DNA of 64,000 bases, taken from assembly GCF_000378125.1 (NCBI RefSeq), contig NZ_KB899241.1, forward strand, positions 595,652 to 659,651, read 5' to 3'. A program made the position numbers and the translations under genes. This document shows positions 51,917-61,204 of this stretch, piece by piece. The DNA comes from Rudaea cellulosilytica DSM 22992 (lineage in GTDB: Bacteria; Pseudomonadota; Gammaproteobacteria; Xanthomonadales; Rhodanobacteraceae). Each line of letters opens with the position of its first letter. Within the stretch, counting starts at the first letter, position 1. Below the pieces are notes generated by a model. That model ran no database searches. It had not been told where the DNA came from and saw only the letters and a list, made by a program, of their open reading frames with translations.

Positions 51917-52612
51917 ATGCTCGCCCGTTTGCTGACTATCGTTTTCGCCACAACCGCACTTGCCCCGCTCGCCCAGGCGCAAGCACTCGCCGCGCCGACG
52001 CCGTGGAAAGAAGGCACGCACTATTTCCTCGTCGAGCCGGCCGTACCAAGTGAAGTGGAGGCAGGCAAGGTCGAAGTGACCGAAGTGTTCTCCTACGGCT
52101 GCCCGGCTTGCAATTTCTTCAACCCGACGATGGTCAAGCTGAAGAAGTCGCTGCCGGCGAACGCCGTGATGACCTACGTGCCGGCGTCGTTCAAGGCCAA
52201 CGAAGACTGGCCGATGTTCCAGCGCGCCTACCTGACCGCGGCCACGCTCGGCATCGCCGACAAGTCGCACGATGCGATGTTCGATGCGGTGTGGAAGCCG
52301 AATGCGCCGCTCGCGATCATGAGCGCGGACGGGCGCACGATCAAGAATCCGCTGCCCTCCATTGAGGATGCGGCCAAGGTCTATGCGCAATACGGGGTCA
52401 AGGCCGAGGACTTCGTCGCTACGGCCAATTCGTTCGCGATCAACGCGAAGATGAAACGCGCCGACGCCTACCTCAAGGCGACGCTGACGGACTCGACGCC
52501 GACGATCGTGATCGGCGGCAAGTACCGCTTCACGCCGACTTCGGCAGGCGGTGAAGAAAAGGTCGTGCCGCTCACGCAATACCTGATTCAACTGGCCGCA
52601 AGCAGCAAGTAA
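51917..52612 (+). CDS. dsbA: Thiol:disulfide interchange protein DsbA (soluble copy)
   Basis: A 231-residue periplasmic disulfide oxidase with a signal peptide (MLARLLTIVFATTALAPLAQA), thioredoxin fold and active-site CPAC (Cys62-Cys65) in YGCPACNFF; the cis-Pro loop is STPTIVI. The inserted helical domain is normal length. It likely introduces disulfides into exported proteins with DsbB (not in the window). Its redox-centre dipeptide PA differs from the PHC of its neighbour. AAAGGAA precedes the ATG. Confidence 0.95.
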   Translation: MLARLLTIVFATTALAPLAQAQALAAPTPWKEGTHYFLVEPAVPSEVEAGKVEVTEVFSYGCPACNFFNPTMVKLKKSLPANAVMTYVPASFKANEDWPMFQRAYLTAATLGIADKSHDAMFDAVWKPNAPLAIMSADGRTIKNPLPSIEDAAKVYAQYGVKAEDFVATANSFAINAKMKRADAYLKATLTDSTPTIVIGGKYRFTPTSAGGEEKVVPLTQYLIQLAASSK

Positions 52613-52618
52613 ACCCTA

Positions 52619-52761
52619 GGGAACCTCTAAAAACCTACTGCGCTCGATAATTTGCGCGCCGGCGGTGCTCGGAATCCTCACATACTTGTATGTATGCTCC
52701 GGTTCCTGCGCTCCGGCGACGCACAAATTCTCTTCGCTCGCTACGGTTTTTAGAGGTTCCC
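52619..52761. repeat. Palindromic element A (143 bp)
   Basis: A long imperfect palindrome between the two dsbA genes. Perfect 17-bp outer arms GGGAACCTCTAAAAACC (52619-52635) and GGTTTTTAGAGGTTCCC (52745-52761). The apex is ACATAC-TT-GTATGT (52680-52693). The interior (GCGCTCGA...GCGCGCCGGCGGTGCTCGGAATCC) is shared with element B at 57703-57848, whereas the arm sequences differ. Confidence 0.85.
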
Positions 52762-52790
52762 CTCCACTACACGTCCTGTCCGGAGCCGTC

Positions 52791-53495
52791 ATGTTCAAAC
52801 GCCTCGCTTCCCTGTTCATCGCCCTGCTCGCGGTGTCGGCCTGCACCAGCGACAAGACCGCAACGGCTGCTAGCGATCCGGCCGCAGCCAAGCCAGCGAC
52901 CGCGGCCGCCGCGCCTACGCGCGACTGGCAGCTCGGCGCCGACTATTTCCTGATCGATCCACGCGTGCCGACCACGACCGGCGACAAGGTCGAAGTCGTC
53001 GAAGTGTTCTCGTATGCCTGCCCGCACTGTGCGCACTTCCAGCCGACCATGGACGAGCTGAAAGCGAAGCTGCCGGCGAATGCGCAGATCGTGCTGCTGC
53101 CGGCCGTGTTCAACCCGCAGTGGGAGCCGTTTGCGCGCGCGTTCTACACGGCGCGCTCACTCGGCGTGCTCGACAAGACGCATGCCGCGCTCTTCGAAGC
53201 GCTGCATACCCAGCATCAGCAGCTGTTCTCGATCGATGCGCTCGCGAACGACTTCTACGCCAAGTACGGCGTCGATCCGAAGTCGTTCCTCGCCACCGCG
53301 AACTCGTTCGTCACCGACAGCCAGATCGCCAACGGCAGCAATCTGGTCAAGGCGTATGGCATTGGCTCGACACCGACGCTCGTGATCAACGGCAAGTACC
53401 GCGTCGAGCTGACTGCCGAAAAGAAGATCGGGCCGAGCGAGGCGCTCGAGATTGCGCTGATGCTGGTCAACAAGGAATCCGCCGCGAAGAAATGA
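52791..53495 (+). CDS. DsbA-family lipoprotein
   Basis: A 234-residue paralogue of the previous gene with a lipobox (AVSAC, Cys18) and an Ala/Pro/Lys-rich linker, so it is tethered to a membrane. The active site is CPHC (Cys77-Cys80) in SYACPHCAHF, the strongly oxidising E. coli-type dipeptide. Cis-Pro lies in STPTLVI. GGAG precedes the ATG at 52791. Element A lies between the two genes and may terminate or stabilise the mRNA. Possible division of labour with the soluble copy is inference. Confidence 0.93.
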   Translation: MFKRLASLFIALLAVSACTSDKTATAASDPAAAKPATAAAAPTRDWQLGADYFLIDPRVPTTTGDKVEVVEVFSYACPHCAHFQPTMDELKAKLPANAQIVLLPAVFNPQWEPFARAFYTARSLGVLDKTHAALFEALHTQHQQLFSIDALANDFYAKYGVDPKSFLATANSFVTDSQIANGSNLVKAYGIGSTPTLVINGKYRVELTAEKKIGPSEALEIALMLVNKESAAKK

Positions 53496-53551
53496 TCGCG
53501 CGCGCATGACCCGAGCTTGCGATCGTCATCCGCGCGCCGTAGGCTCGCGGA

Positions 53552-54367
53552 GTGTCCGCCGCCAGCGCAAATCACCCCGACAAATCCGCCGCAGGCTCGC
53601 TCCTGCGGCTGCTGAGTTGCAACATCCTTGCCGGGGGCAGTGTGCGCAAGTACCGGCACTACGTCACCGAGGGCTGGAAACAGGTGCTGCCGATGCGCAG
53701 CAAGCGCGAGAACCTCGACCGCCTCGCCCGCCTGCTCGCCGGATTCGACATCGTCGGCCTGCAGGAAGCCGACGCCGGCTCGCTGCGCTCCGGCTTCCTC
53801 AACCAGACCGAGTATCTCTCCGAACGCGCGGGCTTTCCGTACTGGAGCCACCAGCCGAACCGCAAGATCGCGCAGTTCGCCGCGTCGAGCAACGGCCTGC
53901 TCACACGGCTCAAGCCGGTCGAGGTGCGCGACTATGCCCTGCCGAGCCGCATCCCCGGCCGTGGCGCGATGTGGGCGCGCTTCGATCTCGACGGCGAGGA
54001 GCTCATCGTCGTCGTCGTCCATCTCTCGCTCGGGCCGCAGGCGCGCATGCGCCAGCTCAATTTCATCGCCGACCTGATCTGGTCGAGTCCGCACGCAGTG
54101 TTGATGGGCGACTTCAATTGCGCGCTCGACAGCCCGGGCATGGTCCAGCTATTGCGCCGCACCGGCCTGACGCCGGCGCACGGCACGCCACCGCCGACGT
54201 TTCCGAGCTGGCGCCCGCGCCGCGCGATCGATCACATTCTCGTTTCGGAAAAAATGGAAATAGAGCAGTTGTATACTTTGCCGCACGCCGTGTCGGACCA
54301 CCTGCCGATCGCCGCCGAGATCCGCCTGCCGGCGCCGCTGCGTCTGCCTCCACCCGTCGCCAACTGA
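53552..54367 (+). CDS. Endonuclease/exonuclease/phosphatase-family hydrolase
   Basis: A 271-residue metal-dependent hydrolase of the EEP fold. The motifs are LSCNI, the metal-binding QEAD in GLQEADAGSLRSGF, MGDFNCALDSPG, AIDHILVS and SDHLPI. It resembles the small cytoplasmic EEP proteins that act as nucleases or phosphodiesterases; the substrate is not set by the sequence. The start is a GTG at 53552; the region before it is loose. It is followed 12 bases later by the transglycosylase gene. Confidence 0.85.
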   Translation: MSAASANHPDKSAAGSLLRLLSCNILAGGSVRKYRHYVTEGWKQVLPMRSKRENLDRLARLLAGFDIVGLQEADAGSLRSGFLNQTEYLSERAGFPYWSHQPNRKIAQFAASSNGLLTRLKPVEVRDYALPSRIPGRGAMWARFDLDGEELIVVVVHLSLGPQARMRQLNFIADLIWSSPHAVLMGDFNCALDSPGMVQLLRRTGLTPAHGTPPPTFPSWRPRRAIDHILVSEKMEIEQLYTLPHAVSDHLPIAAEIRLPAPLRLPPPVAN

Positions 54368-54379
54368 TTCGAACGTAAG

Positions 54380-56431
54380 ATGAAAATGTTTGCCCGCGCC
54401 GCACTGGCTTGCTGCCTTCTCACCGCCGCGGCCGCACAGGCCGACACTGCGGAACTCACGCGCCAGCGCGAACAGTTTCCGGCCGTGTGGGAGCTGGCCA
54501 AACGCGATCCGAGCGGCAGCTGGGCCCGGCTTGCTTCGGGCCTGGAAAGCTATCCGCTATATCCGTATCTCGGTCTCGCCTCGCTGCAGCGGCGGATCAA
54601 GGAAGCGAGGCCGGAAGAGGCCGAGGCCTTCGTCAAGGCCTGGCCGAATTCGCTGCCGGCGACGCTGTTGCGCGAAGCGTTTCTGCCGGAGCTCGCAAAA
54701 CGACAGGACTGGAAGAGCTATCTCGCGCTCTACGACGACGGCACGAAAAATCGCGAGCAGCGTTGCAACGCGTTGCAGGCAAAACTCGCGCTCGGCCAGA
54801 AGATCGACTTCGCCGAAGATTTCCAGTCGATCTGGCTCAGCGCAAACGACCTGCCTGACGCCTGCGACGCCGCCGCGAGCTGGGCGCGCAGCCAGGGTAA
54901 GCTGACGCCGGCGCTGATCTGGCAGCGCATCGACCTCGCCTCGGCCAAAGCCGCGCATGCCGGTGTCGTCGCCGCGCTGGCGACGCAGCTCAGCGGCGCC
55001 GACAAGACCGCTGCCGAGCACATAGCGCTCGCGCTGCGCGACCCGGCAGCCGCGCTCAAGCAGGCGAACGCTTGGCCCGATGCGCCGCGCTCGCGTGATG
55101 CGATTGCCATTGCCATCGAGCGCCTCGCCAGACGCGACGCAGATGCAGCCGCGGCGAAATGGGACGAGGTGCGCGCCCGATTCCATTTCGACAAGGACCA
55201 ACAAGGCCGCGCGCTGCGCGCGATCGCGCTGTACCGCGCATCGAGCTATTCGCCCGACGCGCTCGCACGCCTGACCGCGTTGCCGGCCGACCTCGCCGAC
55301 GACGCGACGCGCGAGTGGCGCGTGCGCTCGGCGCTCGCTGCGGGCGACTTCAAGGCGACACTGGCCGCGCTCGACATCATGCCCCAAACGCAGCGCGACG
55401 ACTCGCGCTGGCGCTACCTGCGCGGCCGCGTGCTGGCCAAACTCGGGCGCAAGGACGAGGCGAGCGCGCTGTTCCGTACACTCGCCGCCGAGGCGAATTT
55501 CTTCGGCTTCCTCGCCGCCGACCAGATCGATGCCGGCTACACCATCTGCAGCGCCGACCTGCCTGCGGACAAATCCGCCGAGGCCGCGCTGCGCAAGGAC
55601 AAGAACCTCGCACGCGCGTTCGAATTCTTCGCCATCGACCGCTTGAGCGAAGCGCGGCGCGAGTGGGACTTCGCCCAGAACGGACTCGATGCCGGCCAGC
55701 GCCGCCAGGCGATCGCCGTCGCCGCGAAGGAAGGCTGGATCGATCGCGCCGTGTACGCCTTCAACCAGGGTGATGACATGCGCCTGTACACGCTGCGCTT
55801 TCCGCTCGCCCGCAGGGAACAAATCTTGCGCGATGCGAAGGACGGCGGCGTCGAGGCAGCCTGGGCCTACGCGATCATCCGCGCCGAAAGCGCGTGGACT
55901 TCCGACGCGCGCTCCGGCGCGAACGCCTACGGCCTGATGCAACTCCTACCCGGCACCGCCAAGCAACTCGCCGCGGCAGAGGGAGTGTCGTACTCCGGCG
56001 CGAACGATCTGTTCGATCCGGATACCAACATCAAGCTCGGCACGCTCTACCTCGGCAAGGTGGCCGCGCGCTTCGACGGCAGCCCGTGGCTAGGCAGCGC
56101 TGCCTACAATGCCGGGCCGGGCGCAGTCGACAAATGGGTCGCCGCGCGCGACACGCTCGACCCCGACTTCTTCATCGAGACGATTCCGTACAAGGAGACG
56201 CGCGAATACGTCTCGCGCGTGCTCGCCTTCAGCGTGATCTACGACTGGCGCCTCAACGGTTCGACCCTGCCGATCTCCTCGCGCCTGCCGCGCATCGGTC
56301 AGGCTTACGAGCCACCCGGCGAGAAGGCTGCACGCAAGGCGGTGTCGTGTCCGGCAGCGAAAACTGCCGTGGCGGACACTGCCGCCGCACCACCGCCCGC
56401 TCCAGCGTCGGCACGAGAGAAAGCGCAATAA
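54380..56431 (+). CDS. slt: Soluble lytic murein transglycosylase (Slt70 type)
   Basis: A 683-residue periplasmic enzyme that cleaves peptidoglycan glycan strands to 1,6-anhydro ends. It has a signal peptide (MKMFARAALACCLLTAAAAQA), a long alpha-superhelical U-domain (to about residue 480), and a C-terminal goose-lysozyme-like catalytic domain: Glu503 in IIRAESAWTSDAR, ANAYGLMQLLPGTAKQLA, and AAYNAGPGAVDKWVAARD. A Pro/Ala-rich tail follows. The length fits the family (about 620-650). It starts 12 bases after the EEP gene. Confidence 0.95.
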   Translation: MKMFARAALACCLLTAAAAQADTAELTRQREQFPAVWELAKRDPSGSWARLASGLESYPLYPYLGLASLQRRIKEARPEEAEAFVKAWPNSLPATLLREAFLPELAKRQDWKSYLALYDDGTKNREQRCNALQAKLALGQKIDFAEDFQSIWLSANDLPDACDAAASWARSQGKLTPALIWQRIDLASAKAAHAGVVAALATQLSGADKTAAEHIALALRDPAAALKQANAWPDAPRSRDAIAIAIERLARRDADAAAAKWDEVRARFHFDKDQQGRALRAIALYRASSYSPDALARLTALPADLADDATREWRVRSALAAGDFKATLAALDIMPQTQRDDSRWRYLRGRVLAKLGRKDEASALFRTLAAEANFFGFLAADQIDAGYTICSADLPADKSAEAALRKDKNLARAFEFFAIDRLSEARREWDFAQNGLDAGQRRQAIAVAAKEGWIDRAVYAFNQGDDMRLYTLRFPLARREQILRDAKDGGVEAAWAYAIIRAESAWTSDARSGANAYGLMQLLPGTAKQLAAAEGVSYSGANDLFDPDTNIKLGTLYLGKVAARFDGSPWLGSAAYNAGPGAVDKWVAARDTLDPDFFIETIPYKETREYVSRVLAFSVIYDWRLNGSTLPISSRLPRIGQAYEPPGEKAARKAVSCPAAKTAVADTAAAPPPAPASAREKAQ

Positions 56432-56489
56432 GTCCTTCCCTTGAATCGGGAAGCTGAAGCTTGGCGCATCTGCGCGGCATAATGCGCGC

Positions 56490-57704
56490 ATGAAGACCTA
56501 TCTCGTCGGCGGCGCCGTGCGCGATCGCCTGCTCGGCATCGCGGTCAAGGATCGCGACTACGTCGTCGTCGGCGCCATGCCCGAGGAGATGCTGCGCGCG
56601 GGATACAGGCCGGTCGGCAAGGATTTCCCCGTGTTCCTGCATCCGCAGACGCATGAGGAATATGCACTCGCGCGCACCGAGCGCAAGACCGGGCGCGGTT
56701 ACCACGCATTCGCCTTCCATACCGACCCCAGCGTGACGCTCGAAGACGACCTGCGTCGCCGCGACCTGACGATCAATGCGATCGCGGAAGAAGAAGACGG
56801 CGCACTGATCGACCCGTTCGGCGGCGCGCGCGATCTCGAGGCGAAAATCCTGCGCCACGTCTCGCCCGCGTTCGCCGAGGATCCCGTGCGCGTGCTGCGC
56901 GTGGCGCGCTTCGCCGCGCGCTACGCCGACCGCGGCTTCCGCATCGCCGAGGAAACGCTGGCGCTGATGCGCGGCATGGTCGCCGACGGCGAGGTCGATC
57001 ACCTCGTGCCCGAACGCGTCTGGGCCGAGACGCAGAAAGCGCTGACCGAGAAAACACCGGGCGCATTCCTGCGCGCCTTGCGCGACTGCGGCGCTTTGCG
57101 CGTGCTGTTTCCCGAGATCGATGCGCTCTACGGTGTGCCGCAACGCGCCGAGTTCCATCCGGAAATCGACAGCGGCATCCACACCGAGATGGTCGTCGAC
57201 ATGGCCGCGCGGCTCGCTCCCGGCGACGCGCTGATCGGTTACAGCGCGCTCGTGCACGATCTCGGCAAGGCGTTGACGCCTAAGGACATGTTACCCAAGC
57301 ATATCGGCCACGAGCATCGCGGCCTCGCGCCGGTGGAAGCCGTAAGCACGCGCTACAAGGTTCCCGCCGAATACGCCGCGCTCGCGCAGCTCGTTTGCAA
57401 GCTGCACCTGCTCGCCCACACCGCGCTCGAACTCAAGCCCGCAACCGTGCTTGGCCTGTTCGAGCAGCTCGACGCATTCCGTCGCCCCGAGCGTATCGAA
57501 TCATTCTTGATCGCCTGCGAAGCCGACAAGCGCGGGCGCCTAGGTCAGAGCGAATCCGCCTATCCGCAGGCCGACTATCTGCGCCGCGCGTTTGCCGCGG
57601 CGAGTGCAATCAGCGCCAGGGAATTCGTCGAGCGCGGCGTGCACGGCCCGGCGATCGGCGAAGCGATGCGCAAGGCGCGCATCGATGCGATCGCGGCGCT
57701 CTAA
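56490..57704 (+). CDS. cca: Multifunctional CCA tRNA nucleotidyltransferase
   Basis: A 404-residue enzyme that adds and repairs the CCA end of tRNAs. The nucleotidyltransferase head has GGAVRD (7-12) and the catalytic DRD (21-23), [12 protein letters not shown] follows, and an HD domain ([15 protein letters not shown], about residue 250) marks the bacterial multifunctional class with phosphatase/phosphodiesterase activity. Length matches E. coli (412). Its TAA stop lies inside the left end of element B, so the element may have been acquired at the gene end. Confidence 0.96.
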   Translation: MKTYLVGGAVRDRLLGIAVKDRDYVVVGAMPEEMLRAGYRPVGKDFPVFLHPQTHEEYALARTERKTGRGYHAFAFHTDPSVTLEDDLRRRDLTINAIAEEEDGALIDPFGGARDLEAKILRHVSPAFAEDPVRVLRVARFAARYADRGFRIAEETLALMRGMVADGEVDHLVPERVWAETQKALTEKTPGAFLRALRDCGALRVLFPEIDALYGVPQRAEFHPEIDSGIHTEMVVDMAARLAPGDALIGYSALVHDLGKALTPKDMLPKHIGHEHRGLAPVEAVSTRYKVPAEYAALAQLVCKLHLLAHTALELKPATVLGLFEQLDAFRRPERIESFLIACEADKRGRLGQSESAYPQADYLRRAFAAASAISAREFVERGVHGPAIGEAMRKARIDAIAAL

Positions 57705-57848
57705 GGAACCTTGCACAAGCGTCGCGAGCGAAGACAGTTCGCGTGCCGCCGGAGCGCAGGAACCGCAGTGTACATAGAAGTACATGAGGATTCCGAGCAC
57801 CGCCGGCGCGCGAAATGTCGAGCGCAGCAGCCTGTGCACAGGTTCCTT
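57703..57848. repeat. Palindromic element B (146 bp)
   Basis: An imperfect palindrome with ends AAGGAACC (57703-57710) and GGTTCCTT (57841-57848) and TTGCACAAGC against GCCTGTGCACA-type arms. The apex is TGTAC-ATAGAA-GTACA (57769-57784). Read on the minus strand it aligns over its length with element A: the blocks GCGCGCCGGCGGTGCTCGG and TTCCTGCGCTCCGGCG are shared, the outer arms and the apex differ. It fills the whole space between the convergent cca and MidA genes and contributes to both stop codons. Confidence 0.85.
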
Positions 57849-58971
57849 AACGCCGCAGCACCATCACGCGAAACTTCTCGCCCATCTCGCCAGGCAGGGT
57901 CAGGCGCTTGACCTGCTGCGCCAGCGCATAGCGTGCGGCCTCATCGGCCGCTTCGGCGTAACTCTGCGCGAACACTTCATCCATGCCGTTCGCGATCAGG
58001 AACTGCGCCTGCGTCGCGTGCTCGGCCACGCGCAATCCGGCCGCCGTGCCCGCGCGCGCGAGCGCATCGAAATCGACCCAGGCGGTGAGGTCCTGCAGGC
58101 CCGGCAGGATCAATGGATCGTCGTGCACGCGATGGCGGTAGTGGCAACGCAAGGTGCCGGCGCGACGTGCGGGAGCGTAGTACTCGCCGTGCGCGTAGCC
58201 ATAGTCGATGAACCAGGCGCTGCCGTGCTCAAGGGTGCGCGTCACTTCGCCCAGCCACGGATCGAGCAGCGGACAGATTTCGGAGAGATACGGTCGTGGC
58301 AGGTGCGCCAGGCTCTCGCCGAGTGCGCTTTCGACCGCGGCCTGCAACTTGGCATCGGCAGGGATCTCGCTCCAGACGAGACGTTCTTGCGCATCGATAC
58401 CGACGGTTCGCGCGAACAGTCCCGCGTCGCGCAACGCAAATGCGCGCACCGGCAACGCGTCGATCACTTCGTTGGCGACGAGTACTCCGCGCCACGGCGT
58501 CGCCGGCGGCGCATCGAGCCATTCGACGCGATCGAGTAGATGCGCGCAGCGCGCACTCAATATCTCGCGCTGGCGTGCGCGCAGGTCGGCGCTGCGTTCG
58601 AGTAGACGGTAGCGCGCCGGCAACGCACTGAGGCGCTCGAGTTCGAGTAGCAATTCCACAGCAAGGGTGCCGCTGCCGGGGCCGAGCTCGAAGATGTCGC
58701 CGCCGTCGGCGAGTTCGGGCGCCAGCGCGCGCGCCAGGCAACGCGCGAACACGAAACCGAGTTCCGGCGCGGTGACGAAATCGCCCGCCGCGCCGAACTT
58801 GGTCGTGCCGGCGCTGTAATAGCCAAGTCCCGGCGCATACAGCGCGAGTTCCATGTAGCGCGCGAAGTCGAGGGCGCCGCCTGCCTTCGCGATTTCCGCG
58901 CGGATCAGCGCCGCGAGCCGTTCACTGTGCGCGCGCTCTTCGGCGGAGGGTTCGGGTAATTCGACGCGCAT
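57847..58971 (-). CDS. SAM-dependent methyltransferase, MidA/NDUFAF7 family (COG1565)
   Basis: A 374-residue class-I methyltransferase with FELGPGSGTLAVELLLELERL as its SAM motif and NEVIDALPVRAF, followed by a long helical insert. The mitochondrial relative NDUFAF7 methylates an arginine of complex I, but the bacterial role is not fixed. The start at 58971 has a weak ribosome-binding site. It is divergent from the FolM-like gene and convergent with cca across element B. Confidence 0.85.
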   Translation of the reverse strand: MRVELPEPSAEERAHSERLAALIRAEIAKAGGALDFARYMELALYAPGLGYYSAGTTKFGAAGDFVTAPELGFVFARCLARALAPELADGGDIFELGPGSGTLAVELLLELERLSALPARYRLLERSADLRARQREILSARCAHLLDRVEWLDAPPATPWRGVLVANEVIDALPVRAFALRDAGLFARTVGIDAQERLVWSEIPADAKLQAAVESALGESLAHLPRPYLSEICPLLDPWLGEVTRTLEHGSAWFIDYGYAHGEYYAPARRAGTLRCHYRHRVHDDPLILPGLQDLTAWVDFDALARAGTAAGLRVAEHATQAQFLIANGMDEVFAQSYAEAADEAARYALAQQVKRLTLPGEMGEKFRVMVLRR

Positions 58972-59033
58972 GCGTGCGTTGTGGAAGAATCGGAAACGGC
59001 GCGCAGCATAGCGCGCGCGGTGAGGATGAGCGA

Positions 59034-59783
59034 ATGGAAACGAACGCGGGTACGCGCAAAGTCGTGCTGATCACCGGCGCCGCCAAACGCGTCGGCGCCA
59101 CGATCGCGCGCACGCTGCACGCGGCCGGCTGCGATCTCGCCCTGCACTATCGCCGCTCGCACGGCGAGATGGACGCGCTGATCGGCGAACTCGAAGCGCA
59201 GCGCGCGCACAGCACGCTCGCCGTGGCGGCGGAACTGGCCGACATCGAACACCTGCCAAGGCTCATCGACGCTTGCATCGCGCGCTACGGTCGCCTCGAC
59301 GGGCTCGTCAACAACGCCTCGGCGTTCTATCCGACGCCGATCGGCACAGTCACCGCGCAGCAATGGAACGAGCTGTTCGCGAGCAATGCGCAAGCGCCGT
59401 TTTTCCTCGCCCAGGCAGCCGCGCCGCATCTGAAGAAAACGCATGGCAGCATCGTCAGCATCGCCGACATCTATGCGCAACACCCGCTCGCACGCCACCC
59501 GGTTTATTCCATGGCCAAAGCCGCGCTCGTGGCGATGACGCGATCACTCGCGCGCGAACTCGCACCCGAGGTGCGCGTGAATGCGGTCGCGCCGGGCGCG
59601 ATCCTCTGGCCCGAATCGGGCAAGGCTTACACCGACCAAGCCGACTTGATCGCGCGCACGCCGTTGGCGCGTACGGGTACGCCCGAGGACGTCGCCGCCG
59701 CGGTGCTGTTCCTGCTGCGCGACGCGAAGTTCACGACGGGACAGATATTGAACGTCGACGGCGGTCGCGAACTGGTCATTTAG
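59034..59783 (+). CDS. Pteridine reductase-like SDR (FolM type)
   Basis: A 249-residue SDR with TGAAKRVG (14-21), matching the TGxxxRxG variant of pteridine reductases and FolM, then VNNASAFYPTPIG and YSMAKAALVAMT. E. coli FolM reduces dihydromonapterin and has weak dihydrofolate reductase activity. The nearby folB and folK genes support a pteridine role. GAGGATGAG precedes the ATG at 59034; an earlier in-frame ATG is less likely. Confidence 0.85.
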   Translation: METNAGTRKVVLITGAAKRVGATIARTLHAAGCDLALHYRRSHGEMDALIGELEAQRAHSTLAVAAELADIEHLPRLIDACIARYGRLDGLVNNASAFYPTPIGTVTAQQWNELFASNAQAPFFLAQAAAPHLKKTHGSIVSIADIYAQHPLARHPVYSMAKAALVAMTRSLARELAPEVRVNAVAPGAILWPESGKAYTDQADLIARTPLARTGTPEDVAAAVLFLLRDAKFTTGQILNVDGGRELVI

Positions 59784-59793
59784 CCGCGTTGTC

Positions 59794-60636
59794 CTACTTC
59801 GGCTGGAATGCATCCGCGATCAGTACGCGATCGAACCCGGGGCTGCTCGCGCCCTCCTCTGCATAGCGATAGATCGCGGCGGCGTAAATGCCTTGCAGCG
59901 CGGTCTGGACGAGTGCGAGCAGGATGACCGTGAGCACGAGCAATGCGATCACGACACCGATGGCCACGGCCGAATGCGAGCCGATCGCCGGGATGATGAG
60001 GAAGACGCCGAGCAGGATCACGACGACGCTCAACAGACCGAATACGACGCCGATGCCCGCGTTGCCGATCAGGTTTTCGCCCCAGGTGCGCTTGAGCAAC
60101 TCGACGCTGCGCTTGATCGCGTCGACCGGGCCGACGTCACTGTTGACCAGAATCGGCACGACGAGAAATGTCGCCAGCGACCAGGCCAGACCGATCAGGC
60201 CGACGACCCAGCGGCCGAGAAAACCGGCGCGTTCCTGCAGCGAGCGCAGCACCATGCCGACCGTGGCCGAAATCGCGGCATAGCCGAGGATCGCCGGCAG
60301 GCGCGCCTTGGCCGCGTTGAATCCGTCAGCCAGCGTCGGCTCGCCGCCGCGCAGGCGGATCAGCGCCGCGGCAACCAATGCCGAGTTGAAAAAGATGATG
60401 ATGAAGTACTGGACCAGGTAGAACGCGAACAGCAGGACGATGCGCCCCGGCGTGAAATGTCCGCTCATCTGGCGCGTGAAGACGCCGGCGAACGCGGCCG
60501 GCACGAGGAAACTCGCCGCGACGATCACGGTGCACAATGCCGAGAGCGCGGGGTAGACGAGCAACTTCCTGTCTTCCTGCAGCACGGCGGCGCTGGCTTT
60601 TACCAAAGTCCAACTGCGCGAAATCTTTTCGAACAT
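59794..60636 (-). CDS. DUF6159-like membrane protein
   Basis: A 280-residue integral membrane protein with six hydrophobic segments: LVYPALSALCTVIVAASFLVPAAF, LLFAFYLVQYFIIIFFNSALVAAALIRL, YAAISATVGMVL, GLIGLAWSLATFLVVPILV, GIGVVFGLLSVVVILLGVFLIIPAI and a last helix near LLVLTVILLALVQTALQGIY. The spacing and the FNSALVAAA and FLVVPILV motifs fit the DUF6159 group. Function is unknown. GGGGAG precedes the ATG. Confidence 0.75.
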   Translation of the reverse strand: MFEKISRSWTLVKASAAVLQEDRKLLVYPALSALCTVIVAASFLVPAAFAGVFTRQMSGHFTPGRIVLLFAFYLVQYFIIIFFNSALVAAALIRLRGGEPTLADGFNAAKARLPAILGYAAISATVGMVLRSLQERAGFLGRWVVGLIGLAWSLATFLVVPILVNSDVGPVDAIKRSVELLKRTWGENLIGNAGIGVVFGLLSVVVILLGVFLIIPAIGSHSAVAIGVVIALLVLTVILLALVQTALQGIYAAAIYRYAEEGASSPGFDRVLIADAFQPK

Positions 60637-60718
60637 TGCGCGACTCCCCGGTTTGGTCGACGCGGATTATCCAACATCGCCTGCGGCATGGGTAAGCGCT
60701 GGAAGTCACACTTAGCGG

Positions 60719-61204
60719 CTACAGCTCGACCTGCCACATCGATTCGTCGGCGACCGGCCCATGCTCGGCCCACAGTTGTGCCATGGCCTTGCGCGAGAGC
60801 GGATGCACTGCCTGCGGTGCGATATCTGCCAGCGGCTTGAGCACGAAAGCGTGCTTGAGTTCGGGCCGCGGCAATTCGAGGTGGCCTTCGCCGGTCATCA
60901 CCAGATCGTCGTAGAGCACGATGTCGATATCGAGCGTACGGCTGGAGAAGCGCGCCACGTCACGGCGGCGGCCGTGGCGATCTTCGAGTGCATGCAGCCA
61001 GTCGTTCAGCGCTTGTGGCGAAAGATCGGTGTCGATCGCGACCGCGAGATTGAGAAAATCGGGCCCGTCGAAACCGACCGCCTTGCAGCGATAGACCGGC
61101 GAGACGACGATCGCGCCGAACTTAGCCCGCAACTCGGCGAGCGCCGCGCGCAGATGTTTTTCCGGTTCGAGGTTCGAGCCGAGGCTCAAATAAGCGCGGC
61201 TCAT
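60719..61204 (-). CDS. folK: 2-amino-4-hydroxy-6-hydroxymethyldihydropteridine pyrophosphokinase
   Basis: A 161-residue HPPK that transfers pyrophosphate from ATP to 6-hydroxymethyl-dihydropterin in folate synthesis. It opens with AYLSLGSNLEP and has SPVYRCKAVGF, the DFLNLAVAIDT strand, and the signature RFSSRTLDIDIVLYDD, followed by LELPRPELKHAFVLKPLADI. The start at 61204 overlaps the folB stop (ATGA), so it is the downstream gene of a tsaD-folB-folK operon. Confidence 0.95.
   Translation of the reverse strand: MSRAYLSLGSNLEPEKHLRAALAELRAKFGAIVVSPVYRCKAVGFDGPDFLNLAVAIDTDLSPQALNDWLHALEDRHGRRRDVARFSSRTLDIDIVLYDDLVMTGEGHLELPRPELKHAFVLKPLADIAPQAVHPLSRKAMAQLWAEHGPVADESMWQVEL

Noticed and set aside
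52616-52891. Short frames through element A and B translating to VLGILTYLYV-like peptides
   Set aside because: These come from the palindromic DNA itself, have no start signal, and appear in both elements only because their interior is shared.
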